Shown piece after piece: positions 18,311 to 26,232 of a DNA stretch of 64,000 bases. The notes under the pieces are model-generated. The model did no database searches. It saw only the letters and a list, made by a program, of their open reading frames with translations, and had not been told where the DNA came from. Positions within the stretch are counted from its first letter, which is position 1, and every line of letters begins with the position of its first letter. The stretch is from Paenibacillus polymyxa (GTDB lineage: Bacteria > Bacillota > Bacilli > Paenibacillales > Paenibacillaceae), in the NCBI RefSeq assembly GCF_018614975.1, contig NZ_JAGGNR010000008.1:372001-436000 (forward strand), given 5' to 3'. The position numbers and the translations under genes are program-made.

Positions 18311-19975
18311 TCAAGCCATAAACCGCAATACATCCTCAATCTTTTTCCCATGAGAAATCACACCGTAGTTCATCCACGACATGAAATCCACTTCATACAC
18401 ATTACCGCTTCTCACCGCAGGCAGGCGTTTCCATTCTTCCGTGTTGAACAGTTCACGCTCATCTCCACGTTTGACGGAATCCCCCGTGTCAAATGTAATT
18501 AACAAGTGATCGGCTTCAAGCTGACTTAACTGGTCCAATCCAATATTGATCCTCCGCTCGTGTCTTGTCCATTGCTGCACACGGGAGTGCGGAGTCAGTC
18601 CAAGATCCTGATAAATCACAGGTCCGACGTAACCCTGCTGATCCCCATAGAGCGTAATTTCAGATGCGGATATACGCAAAAAAGCCACTGTTTGTCCTTT
18701 CATATAACGTGATAACCGACTCTTAGCTTCCATTGCCTTGTCCTCATATGCGCCAATTACATCTTGAACCCGATTCACCTTCCCCAACACATCGGCTGTT
18801 GATCTCAAAATGGAGCGCCAGTCTTCTCCCAGATGATCTACGTAAAATGTAGGTGCTACCTGTTCAAAGCGGTCCAGATTCCATCGATCATATCCCTTGT
18901 CCAGCATAATAAAGTCAGGTACGTTGCCAAAATTAAATTGCGCATCCATCTGGCTCACATCAAATTCAGGTACGTCATCCAACCCCAAATATTGCTGTCT
19001 ACCCCAGGAATGATGCGAACATTGCAATACGGGTTTTACGCCAAGAGCCAACACAAAGTCCTCCAGATACGGAGCAAAGACACGTACCTCTTGACGGTGA
19101 TGACGGCGGTACAATCCAGGAGAAATACCAGCATATTGCTTGAATCGGCGGCCAAAATAATACTCGCTGCTGAATCCCACATTCTGTGCAATTTCATGGA
19201 TGCGATCATCCGTCAGCTGCAATAGTTGTTTCGAACGCTCCAACCGAACCGTATTTACATAATCAAGCGGAAGCTTGCCTGTGATTCTTTTGAATTGCCG
19301 AGTGTAGCTGGCTCTGGTTAGACCAATATTTGCTGCGAGCTCATCCACGGTTATGGTCTGATCATAGTGGTCGCCAATATAACGAATTGAACTTTGAAGA
19401 CGGGCACGGTCATCAGCTGCTTCTGTTTCGGAATTACTTTGGCGAAGTAAGGCTCGGAACCACTCCTGAAAACGTAGCTGTACCTCCCATTGCTCTAGCC
19501 AATCGCCGGAGATCTGTTGACGCAGTATTTGTTCCAAGGCTTCCAGACAGGAACTCCACGGACTGTAACTGAGTTGCATAAGAGGTAATAATGTCGTAGA
19601 ATCTGGACTTTGGGAAAGTTCCTGCTGCTGCTCCGTGTTTCTTCTAGACAAAGCGTTCGAAGTCTCTTCTTTCAACTCAGCCACCATGAGTTCAAGCTTA
19701 TAATACTGCAAATCATTTTCTGTCCAAGACAAACCTTCTATTTTAACGGATGTTCCAGCCGGAACAAACATAATCATTCCTTTTTCCAAATGAGATTCCT
19801 GATCTGAGCAAACTATTGCGCCCTTTCCAGACGTTACAACAAATATGGAGTGAGAGGACGACATGCTGTATAACAAACGTTTATCGATATGAGATTTATT
19901 GTCATCTACGTATTCCATATGTTGAAGCATGCATAGCCAAGGCTTAGGTATCCATTGTATTATCGTGGGGCACAT
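18311..19975 (-). CDS. AraC regulator fused to a siderophore-binding-protein-like domain (Btr-like)
   Basis: The 554-residue product has three parts: an N-terminal cupin-like segment, a central AraC DNA-binding domain at about 200-300 (VDELAANIGLTRASYTRQFK and EIAQNVGFSSEYYFGRRFKQ), and a C-terminal domain of about 250 residues resembling FeuA/FecB binding proteins. This is the layout of Bacillus subtilis Btr, which binds bacillibactin and activates feuABC. No signal peptide is present, so it should sense a ferric siderophore in the cytosol. A Fur-box-like sequence precedes it. The ATG at 19975, 8 nt from AAGGA, is used; the longer frame would begin upstream of that box. The adjacent binding protein is the likely partner. 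Confidence 0.85.
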   Translation of the reverse strand: MCPTIIQWIPKPWLCMLQHMEYVDDNKSHIDKRLLYSMSSSHSIFVVTSGKGAIVCSDQESHLEKGMIMFVPAGTSVKIEGLSWTENDLQYYKLELMVAELKEETSNALSRRNTEQQQELSQSPDSTTLLPLMQLSYSPWSSCLEALEQILRQQISGDWLEQWEVQLRFQEWFRALLRQSNSETEAADDRARLQSSIRYIGDHYDQTITVDELAANIGLTRASYTRQFKRITGKLPLDYVNTVRLERSKQLLQLTDDRIHEIAQNVGFSSEYYFGRRFKQYAGISPGLYRRHHRQEVRVFAPYLEDFVLALGVKPVLQCSHHSWGRQQYLGLDDVPEFDVSQMDAQFNFGNVPDFIMLDKGYDRWNLDRFEQVAPTFYVDHLGEDWRSILRSTADVLGKVNRVQDVIGAYEDKAMEAKSRLSRYMKGQTVAFLRISASEITLYGDQQGYVGPVIYQDLGLTPHSRVQQWTRHERRINIGLDQLSQLEADHLLITFDTGDSVKRGDERELFNTEEWKRLPAVRSGNVYEVDFMSWMNYGVISHGKKIEDVLRFMA

Positions 19976-19991
19976 GTTCATCGTCCTTAAC

Positions 19992-20006
19992 TGAGAATTA
20001 TTATCA
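19992..20006. promoter_or_regulatory. Fur box upstream of the Btr-like regulator
   Basis: TGAGAATTATTATCA matches the 7-1-7 Fur inverted repeat TGATAATNATTATCA at all but one defined position. It lies just upstream of the ribosome binding site and after the terminator of the binding-protein gene, implying iron-repressed transcription of the regulator on its own. Confidence 0.75.
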
Positions 20007-20024
20007 TTTAAAATAGTGTATACG

Positions 20025-20064
20025 AAAAAAGAAAGCTCTTCAACCCTGGCTGAAGAACTTTCTT
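20025..20064 (-). terminator. Terminator of the iron-siderophore binding protein gene
   Basis: On the minus strand GAAAG..CTTCA pairs with TGAAG..CTTTC, followed by six T residues. It lies 17 nt past the stop at 20081 and separates this gene from the regulator downstream. Confidence 0.8.
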
Positions 20065-20080
20065 TCATATGGGATTATAC

Positions 20081-21079
20081 TTATGGAGTCATTTTTTCCA
20101 AGAGATCATCAATTTTCATGGAGTTTGCGGTAATCGCCCCTGATTGCCAATGTGCTCTTTCCATGATGTACAGCTGATTGTTCTTAACCGCCGGAAGCGA
20201 TTGCCACAACTTGCTGTCCAGTACCTTCAAGGCTTCCTTGTTCTCGGGAGATGACCATTCTCCATTGGAAGGGAAAATAATAAGATGATCCGCATCAAGC
20301 TGTGGAATGGCCTCCTCAGACAGAATTTCCTGATATTCTTCCATCTTGTTAACCAGAGGATGAGGTGTTAGACCAAGCTCCGAATAAATAAAACCGGTAA
20401 ATCGATTTTTCACACCAAACAACGCCAGGGTGTCATCGTTAACATTCAGCCGGACCACTGCGACAGTCTCGTCTCCAACCGCTTCCTGCAGCTTCGACTT
20501 GGCATCTGCAATTTTGGTCCCAAATGCCGCAGCAACTTCTTCACCCTTTTCCGGTCTACCTACAACATCGGCAATGGTTTTCAAAATTTGATTGGAATCC
20601 TGCAGTACGCTCTCAGGCAAGCGATACGTCGGTGCCACCTTGGAATACATCTCATATTTCTCTATATCCACTCCACCATCTACAATGATGAGATCCGGAT
20701 CATATGCCAACAAAGCCTCAATACTCCCTGTCGTATCAAATTGCGGAACATCCAGTCCTAAATAATCCTGCACACCCCACAAAGGATGATACCACTGCAC
20801 TACAGGTGTAATATCGAGCGCCTTCAGATAATCTTCCACATATATTCCAGCAATCCGCTGTGGCTGAACCGGAATCGTTACATCTCCAAATTCATCCTGT
20901 ACAACCCGTGTAGCAGGCTCTGTCTCGGTTTCAGTAGTATTTTCTCCAGAAGCTGCACTTTCAGTTGCAGGAGTCTGTTCCGCATTCGTCGCGGTATTTG
21001 TACTACATCCTGAAATAACCAGACCCATGAGCAGTAATGTAATCGTCCACCCTTTGAAACCTTTAACTAAACCTACCAT
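20081..21079 (-). CDS. Iron-siderophore ABC transporter substrate-binding lipoprotein
   Basis: This 332-residue lipoprotein has a signal peptide ending in lipobox VISGC, a Ser/Thr/Glu-rich linker of about 40 residues, then a FecB/FeuA-type periplasmic binding domain (RVVQDEFGDVTIP, QRIAGIYVEDYLKAL, DLIIVDGG). It should capture a ferric siderophore outside the membrane for an ABC importer. No permease or ATPase gene is adjacent, so it must use components encoded elsewhere. The adjacent regulator carries a related domain. A GTG at 21091 is in frame, but the ATG at 21079 fits the GGGGTGAAGGG site better. It is preceded by a Fur box. Confidence 0.88.
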   Translation of the reverse strand: MVGLVKGFKGWTITLLLMGLVISGCSTNTATNAEQTPATESAASGENTTETETEPATRVVQDEFGDVTIPVQPQRIAGIYVEDYLKALDITPVVQWYHPLWGVQDYLGLDVPQFDTTGSIEALLAYDPDLIIVDGGVDIEKYEMYSKVAPTYRLPESVLQDSNQILKTIADVVGRPEKGEEVAAAFGTKIADAKSKLQEAVGDETVAVVRLNVNDDTLALFGVKNRFTGFIYSELGLTPHPLVNKMEEYQEILSEEAIPQLDADHLIIFPSNGEWSSPENKEALKVLDSKLWQSLPAVKNNQLYIMERAHWQSGAITANSMKIDDLLEKMTP

Positions 21080-21132
21080 GTTACCCTTCACCCCTATATG
21101 ATCTGTTGATGTAACCGTGAGAATGTATCACA

Positions 21133-21151
21133 TATAATGATTATCATTCTC
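21133..21151. promoter_or_regulatory. Fur box upstream of the siderophore-binding protein
   Basis: Read on the minus strand, GAGAATGATAATCATTATA matches the 19-bp Fur box GATAATGATAATCATTATC at 17 positions. It is about 55 nt upstream of the start codon, so iron repression through Fur is expected. Confidence 0.85.
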
Positions 21152-21256
21152 ATCGATTGCTTAGGTGAATTGTACCTTATGCCTCAGCCGACCCACAATG
21201 TACATTTGATGCTGTTTTTTTATACAAACGAAACAACCCTGTTGGTCCTCCCCCGC

Positions 21257-21550
21257 TTATCGCAGGGGCAACCTACCTTGATGATAACTTTCCAGCAGCT
21301 GGCGTTCACGTAAATCTTCCTCTGTCACCACAATTCCACCTGACCGATCTGCCAGAATCTGAATCGTATCCACCGCTCGCCTGTAAGGGCTAGAATAGAA
21401 CAGTTGAATCTGCTCCCCATGGAGCAGACTGGCAACCGTTCCCGCATCTTGATGACCTTGCTCTGTTAGTCCACGCTCGCGTTCCTGTCCTTCAACATAC
21501 CGTGACTCCGCATGTCTGACAAAATACAAAAACGTACTGGCCTCGCTCAT
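21257..21550 (-). pseudogene. Truncated histidine phosphatase (phosphoglycerate mutase-like)
   Basis: The frame encodes 97 residues with the N-terminal half of a histidine phosphatase: the catalytic FVRHAES near residue 10, GLTEQG near 27 and SSPYRRAVDTIQ near 53. Family members are usually 180-210 residues and need a second catalytic histidine in the C-terminal half, which is absent: the frame ends in RLPLR and no continuation is seen in any frame downstream. It overlaps the upstream methyltransferase gene by 4 nt (ATGA), so it was once translated with it. It is most likely a truncated gene without full catalysis. Confidence 0.65.
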
Positions 21551-23769
21551 CCTCCATCCGCCAACCCTTTCTTCTCAATGACAATCAGGCAGGTACTGTC
21601 TGGCAAAGGCGCAGGCTCACCATTTTCCTTCATGAAGATCAATCGTTCTCCAAGTGCTTCCGTGTACCCCTCCTGAAGGAAATGTTCGAACGTAATCATC
21701 TCGGCTTCTTCACCCAGCGCTTCTCGAATACAGTTCTCATAGGCTGTCGGCGTGAATATACCGAACTGTTCCTGAATCTCATGGACGTATGCCTCTTCCC
21801 CCCACGTATAAGTGTAGAGAAATTCCATCGCATCGTTGATCGGCAATACGACCTCATTGTCTGAGACCCGCTCATATTGAATCACACGTCCCTGAAAATC
21901 CTCTGCATACCTCTCCAGCCAGCGCATCCCATCCGCTTCCAGGAAACGAATACGGCGCTTCTGTGCCTCCGGCTCACTCATGATGCCATCCCGAATCAGA
22001 ATTCTTCCTCCAGGTGACAGCACACGGAATGAACTTCTCAGCGCTGCCACAACCGTATCGGAATTAAATCTTCGACCGTCCAGTTCAATATAGGAATATA
22101 ATTCATGCAGAATGGATGAAAAAATAACCGTATCTACTGTGCCCGGCTGCACATATTGCTCCAGTTGCAGGGCATCGCCCTTCATCACTTGCCAGCGATG
22201 TCCTTCACGCTGTTTTTTGCGTTCCAGCGCTTCAATGACATTGGCTGAGATATCAATACCAATCGGCTCCACTTCCGGTTTTTCCTGCTCAATCAGATCC
22301 AACAGAATTCCTCCACCTGGACCAATATCCAGTACCCGTTTACCAACGATATAGTCGAGCAGTACTTTTTTGTAATCACCGGAGCTGTTCATATCAGACA
22401 AATACGTCTCTTCGTTGTGGAAACGGTCATAGGCATCCCGGCGCAATCCGAACAGATCAAATAACAGCAGTACAGCCTTCTCATATAACGGCGACTTTTC
22501 TGCTTCAATACAGAATGCAATCAGCTTCTCAGCCGCTGGAGAAAATTCAAATGTCACAAACAATGTATCCGGCAGATCCGCATGACGTTCAATGCGATGT
22601 GTTAGATGGGGATAGACGATCTGCTCCCCTGACACAATCTGTTCCCACGAATACTGTTCCAAATACTTTTCAATCATTCGTTTCTTGTAAATATTTAGCT
22701 TCTTGACCCCTTTGTAGTCGTAATACATCGTATTCATCAATGGTTCGAAGCTGATATGGCGAACGATCTCAGATCGACTCTCCATGGATGTAGGATGCAT
22801 GCTCTCGCTGCGAAGCGTCAACAGGAACACTTTCACCATCTCCTGCAGCGAAAAATCCTGCATAGCCGACTCCACATACCATAATGTGCGATGAGCCAGC
22901 GGAGCCAGCGCCTGTTCTAGATCCAGTTCCGTTTGGAGCTTGGCGTAAGCCGTATCCATAGCTTCTCCCTGCCGAATGGATGAACTTCTTAAGCGGGATA
23001 ACCGTTCCTTCACGCTCCAGTCCTCATGATCGGGTCCGGCGATAATCCAGCCTACAATTCGTTGTACTTCAGCCTGAACCTGATTCCATAACGCTGGATC
23101 AACACCTGCGATAATGCACTCATTTAATACCATCAGTATGGTGTGCAGTTCATCTATAGTAAGCCATCCTTTGACGATCAAGGCGTGAAGCTTAGCATTC
23201 TCGGCAAATGGAATCTCTCCGCGTATGTATTGACCGATAAGTCCATGCGTAGCAATTAGAGTACGTGTAATCTCATGCCTTGGTGTGTGTGAAGTCGGCG
23301 CAGTATGTTCGCTTATATCCGCATTCTTACTTAAGGCATCGCCCGGAGAACCAGGTTGATCTATACTCGTCTCCTTGGTCTTACCGATGTCATTATCCAG
23401 ATGCTCTACTCCTGCGTATAGATCATATAACTGAGCGGACCCCACATTGTGTACAAACAAGTTAACGCCCCGCTTTTGCCATACCCGCCGCTGCTCCAAT
23501 GATCCGGCCTTCGCCGTCTCTGACCAGATTAATACTTCCTCCAGAATTTCTCGCACCCAAAAAGAAACCTGAAGCTTCTCCAGCACGTGAAGTGTGCGCT
23601 CGGTGTAGTCCAGCACCGGATTTGTTCCCTCAAGTTCGGCAATGGAATGAATACGTTCGAGGTTAATATGGGGCTTCTCTGCTGCTGCCAGCAGTTGCAG
23701 CCATTGTTGCTGGGCCTTCGGCTTGTTACCTGACTTGTATGATTGGATGGCCTTTAATGAATGCAGCAT
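21547..23769 (-). CDS. Large class I SAM-dependent methyltransferase with unassigned N-terminal region
   Basis: The 740-residue product carries a Rossmann methyltransferase domain from about residue 475: motif I VLDIGPGGGILLDL, acidic GIDIS, then MKGDAL, VIFSSILHELYSY and LSPGGRILIRDG. The first 450 residues have no motif I recognise; they are helical and charged, with two segments possibly linked by a low-complexity stretch near residues 130-165. A C-terminal tail of about 120 residues includes FTYTWGEE-like and YTEALGERLIFMKENGEPAP segments. The substrate is unknown. GGAG 8 nt upstream supports the ATG. It is translationally coupled to the truncated phosphatase. Confidence 0.8.
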   Translation of the reverse strand: MLHSLKAIQSYKSGNKPKAQQQWLQLLAAAEKPHINLERIHSIAELEGTNPVLDYTERTLHVLEKLQVSFWVREILEEVLIWSETAKAGSLEQRRVWQKRGVNLFVHNVGSAQLYDLYAGVEHLDNDIGKTKETSIDQPGSPGDALSKNADISEHTAPTSHTPRHEITRTLIATHGLIGQYIRGEIPFAENAKLHALIVKGWLTIDELHTILMVLNECIIAGVDPALWNQVQAEVQRIVGWIIAGPDHEDWSVKERLSRLRSSSIRQGEAMDTAYAKLQTELDLEQALAPLAHRTLWYVESAMQDFSLQEMVKVFLLTLRSESMHPTSMESRSEIVRHISFEPLMNTMYYDYKGVKKLNIYKKRMIEKYLEQYSWEQIVSGEQIVYPHLTHRIERHADLPDTLFVTFEFSPAAEKLIAFCIEAEKSPLYEKAVLLLFDLFGLRRDAYDRFHNEETYLSDMNSSGDYKKVLLDYIVGKRVLDIGPGGGILLDLIEQEKPEVEPIGIDISANVIEALERKKQREGHRWQVMKGDALQLEQYVQPGTVDTVIFSSILHELYSYIELDGRRFNSDTVVAALRSSFRVLSPGGRILIRDGIMSEPEAQKRRIRFLEADGMRWLERYAEDFQGRVIQYERVSDNEVVLPINDAMEFLYTYTWGEEAYVHEIQEQFGIFTPTAYENCIREALGEEAEMITFEHFLQEGYTEALGERLIFMKENGEPAPLPDSTCLIVIEKKGLADGG

Positions 23770-23882
23770 GAATTCGTCTCCTCTCTTTCTCTACCCTTTT
23801 TATATAAAATGATTAGATTCGTTTATAGAAGTTGAACTATTGTATAGCTGGCTCTGTATCCTCCGCAAAGTGCCGCTCATTC

Positions 23883-24043
23883 ATATTACCCAGCTTCGAG
23901 CCACATCACCCGCACGATCACCCCGACATGCCAGTCATCCAATCGATGACCCAGTATGGATCGCCAGCCTCACTGAGCATAACATTATCGGGGTGAAGAT
24001 CGCCATGACAGATCTGCTGTTCATCAGGCAATGTTGTATTCAT
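23883..24043 (-). pseudogene. Aminoglycoside phosphotransferase-like gene remnant
   Basis: On the minus strand a short frame reads the kinase catalytic loop HGDLHPDNVML followed by the metal-binding VIDWMTGMSG, then hits a stop at 23918. The next frame continues with DRAGDVARSWVI, which fits the segment after VIDW in APH/choline-kinase-like proteins. The N-terminal lobe and C-terminus are absent. This is a frameshifted remnant of an APH-family kinase between the methyltransferase and the acetyltransferase genes. Its original substrate cannot be inferred. Confidence 0.7.
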
Positions 24044-24160
24044 TCTGGACTGCTTCGAGTGGAAAACTCATTCGATATAACTTCAATATGTACTCGTTCG
24101 AATACCCATAGATTTCCGCAGTTCTTCCTTGATCGATTCGCTCTCATACCTACCCTTCTT

Positions 24161-24751
24161 TTACTCGAACTCACTGCCTCTGACTTTGGAGAAAACCATA
24201 CAATCGACCAGCGTACCTGTGCTGTCACGCCTCATCTTGCGCAGTATACCTTCCAGCGTATAACCCGCTCGTTCGGCTACTTTGGCACTTCGCACATTGC
24301 GGGCATCACAGCGGATCTCCAGCCGGTTCGCCTCCAGATGAGTAATGGCGAATTGCTCAATGCCTTTCACCGCTTCTGTCATCAAACCCTCGCCAGCTCG
24401 CGATGTTCGAATCCAGTAACCGATCTCGAAACAGCGTGCATTCCAGTCAATGCGATGTAACCCGCTGCTGCCTACGAAATCATCAGTATGTCTATCACGC
24501 AAATGTAACATCATGTCGGTACGTTCCAGATATTTCAGTCTTGCTTTGCGAACGTTCTTTTCAGACTCTTCCAATGAAGGGATTTTCTCGGCAAAAGGTA
24601 ACCATAACCGCAGCTGCTCCGCACTCTCACGGACCGCTTCATTAACAGCCGCTCCGTCCCCCCACTGAGGTGCTCGAATTGTGAGGCGTTCCGTATGGAA
24701 GCTCTCGGGTATCGTTAGCATGATCGGATTAAATGAAGACGATTCTGTCAT
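24161..24751 (-). CDS. GNAT family N-acetyltransferase, RimJ/RimL-like
   Basis: This 196-residue protein has the RimJ/RimL pattern: N-terminal ERLTIRAP, the strand FEIGYWIRTSRAGEGLMTEAVKG that binds acetyl-CoA, and the NRLEIRCDARNVRSAKVAERAGYTLEG helix. It should acetylate an amino group on a protein N-terminus or small molecule using acetyl-CoA. It starts 8 nt after the RidA gene and is probably the last gene of an AraC-ridA-GNAT operon. GGAGGAG lies about 11 nt upstream of the ATG. Confidence 0.88.
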   Translation of the reverse strand: MTESSSFNPIMLTIPESFHTERLTIRAPQWGDGAAVNEAVRESAEQLRLWLPFAEKIPSLEESEKNVRKARLKYLERTDMMLHLRDRHTDDFVGSSGLHRIDWNARCFEIGYWIRTSRAGEGLMTEAVKGIEQFAITHLEANRLEIRCDARNVRSAKVAERAGYTLEGILRKMRRDSTGTLVDCMVFSKVRGSEFE

Positions 24752-24759
24752 CGTTATAC

Positions 24760-25206
24760 CTACTCCTCCACTTGAAAAATAGAATCAATAATCAGCGGCA
24801 AGTTGTCCCTCACAGACACTGCACCGAATACCGAACGGGCGTGTATCCCTTGATCCCCGAATACCTCCATCATCAGATCCGAGAACCCATTCAGCACTTT
24901 ATGATGCTCCTGATATGAAGCGGACGCATTAATGAAGCCCTGCACTTTAACGACTCTCTTCACCCGATCCAGTGAACCCAGCACGTCTCGAATAACAGCG
25001 AGCACCTCCAATCCAGCATTCCGGGCAAATTCATATCCCTGCTCTGTTGTGAAGTCTGATCCCAGTTTGCCGCGTTCGGAGGTATCAGGTCCTTTCCCGG
25101 ATACATACATGATTCCATTCACAATAACGGCATTGGCATATTTCGCTGCGGGCGCACTGGCCTGTGGCAAAATGATCCCCAGTTCATTCAATCTCGCTTC
25201 AATCAT
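24760..25206 (-). CDS. RidA family protein (YjgF/UK114)
   Basis: This 148-residue protein belongs to the RidA superfamily, whose archetype hydrolyses reactive enamine/imine intermediates. It has the longer YjgF-like form with YVSGKGPD, a GYEFARNAGLEVLAVI helix and VKRVVKVQGFINAS. The usual C-terminal CEIEAIA is replaced by a hydrophobic end (LIIDSIFQVEE). Archetypal RidA has an arginine in the C-terminal strand; here an arginine occurs in VSVRDNLPL. Its start overlaps the AraC stop by 4 nt, so the two are translationally coupled. Confidence 0.85.
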   Translation of the reverse strand: MIEARLNELGIILPQASAPAAKYANAVIVNGIMYVSGKGPDTSERGKLGSDFTTEQGYEFARNAGLEVLAVIRDVLGSLDRVKRVVKVQGFINASASYQEHHKVLNGFSDLMMEVFGDQGIHARSVFGAVSVRDNLPLIIDSIFQVEE

Positions 25207-26105
25207 CGTTCATTCTCTCCCTCTTTTACGGTCCTCACGGAACCCGATTCCTTGTATTCCTGCCTATAGACTCTTGGTGATACCTGAACGGTACGCTTGA
25301 ACATCTTGCCAAAATGGGAGAAGTTACTGAATCCCGCAAGCCAGGCGATGTCCGTTATGGATTCTTCACTTTCTCGCAGCAAACGCTGTGCTTCCTTCAC
25401 CCGTAGCAGATTCAGATAATCACTGAAGGTAAACCCCGTCGTTTGTTTGAACAATCGACTCAGATAATGGGGACTAATGCGGAATATACCCGCCACCTCC
25501 GGTAATGTCAGTGGCTTCTGATAGTTCTCATTCAGGTAACGTACAACTGCCTGTGTCTTGGGATGAAGAACCGGCTCACGATCATCGGAGCTTAACCTGC
25601 CCAAGTGTTGATTACGATAGGCATGCAGCAACAATTCAATAGCCCGGTGACGGAGCAACAGATTGCTTCCAGGTTGAGGACAAAGCATTTCATCCACCAT
25701 TTCGCTAACCATCCGTTCTAGAACCTCAGTGACCTGTGAAGGAAACCTTACAATAGGAATCTCCCAACAGAAGGGTTCCTTCAAGGCTTCAACTAACTCC
25801 GTTGAAATAGCCATGTCTGCAAAAAGCTCAGGCTTCAAATACAGCACCATTCGTTCATGGTCAGGCATGCCACTCTCTAATGTTTTATGAACCGTATTTC
25901 GGTCAACAAATACCAGATCGCCAGCCTTTACCCGATAGGTCCGGTCCTTGATAAAATAGATACGCTCGCCAGACAACAGGTAATACAACTCATAATGATC
26001 ATGCAGATGGTCATCCGTCATCGAGAAATATCCAATACGACGATCATATTCAATGTGCAGTAAATCCGAGGGATCATGAAAATCTGCACTGAAAGGTTCT
26101 GTCAT
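25203..26105 (-). CDS. AraC family transcriptional regulator
   Basis: The 300-residue product has an N-terminal cupin sensor domain (HLHDHYELYYLLSGERIYFI, GDLVFVDRNTVHK) and a C-terminal double helix-turn-helix (LTLPEVAGIFRISPHYLSRLFK; SITDIAWLAGFSNFSHFGKMFK). It probably senses a sugar or sugar acid and controls the divergent Gfo/Idh/MocA oxidoreductase gene 127 nt away. AAGGAGAG supports the ATG at 26105; a longer frame to 26126 overlaps that site. The ridA gene follows with a 4-nt overlap. Confidence 0.9.
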   Translation of the reverse strand: MTEPFSADFHDPSDLLHIEYDRRIGYFSMTDDHLHDHYELYYLLSGERIYFIKDRTYRVKAGDLVFVDRNTVHKTLESGMPDHERMVLYLKPELFADMAISTELVEALKEPFCWEIPIVRFPSQVTEVLERMVSEMVDEMLCPQPGSNLLLRHRAIELLLHAYRNQHLGRLSSDDREPVLHPKTQAVVRYLNENYQKPLTLPEVAGIFRISPHYLSRLFKQTTGFTFSDYLNLLRVKEAQRLLRESEESITDIAWLAGFSNFSHFGKMFKRTVQVSPRVYRQEYKESGSVRTVKEGENER

Positions 26106-26134
26106 GTTGCCCTCTCTCCTTTTCATAAATTATA

Positions 26135-26180
26135 GCAAAATATGCGGCATTTGAAAGCGGTTACGCATAAAATGCGGCGA
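26135..26180. promoter_or_regulatory. Divergent control region: cre-like site flanked by direct repeats
   Basis: TTGAAAGCGGTTACG (26151-26165) matches the CcpA cre consensus WTGNAANCGNWNNCW at 14 of 15 positions. It is flanked by two copies of ATGCGGC (near 26142 and 26172) that could be AraC half-sites. The region lies between the divergent AraC and oxidoreductase genes, so carbon catabolite control plus specific activation is plausible. Confidence 0.5.
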
Positions 26181-26232
26181 AAGAAGTACTCCCTTGTTAT
26201 AGTGTAGAGCTATATTCAAGGAGGCGATAGAC

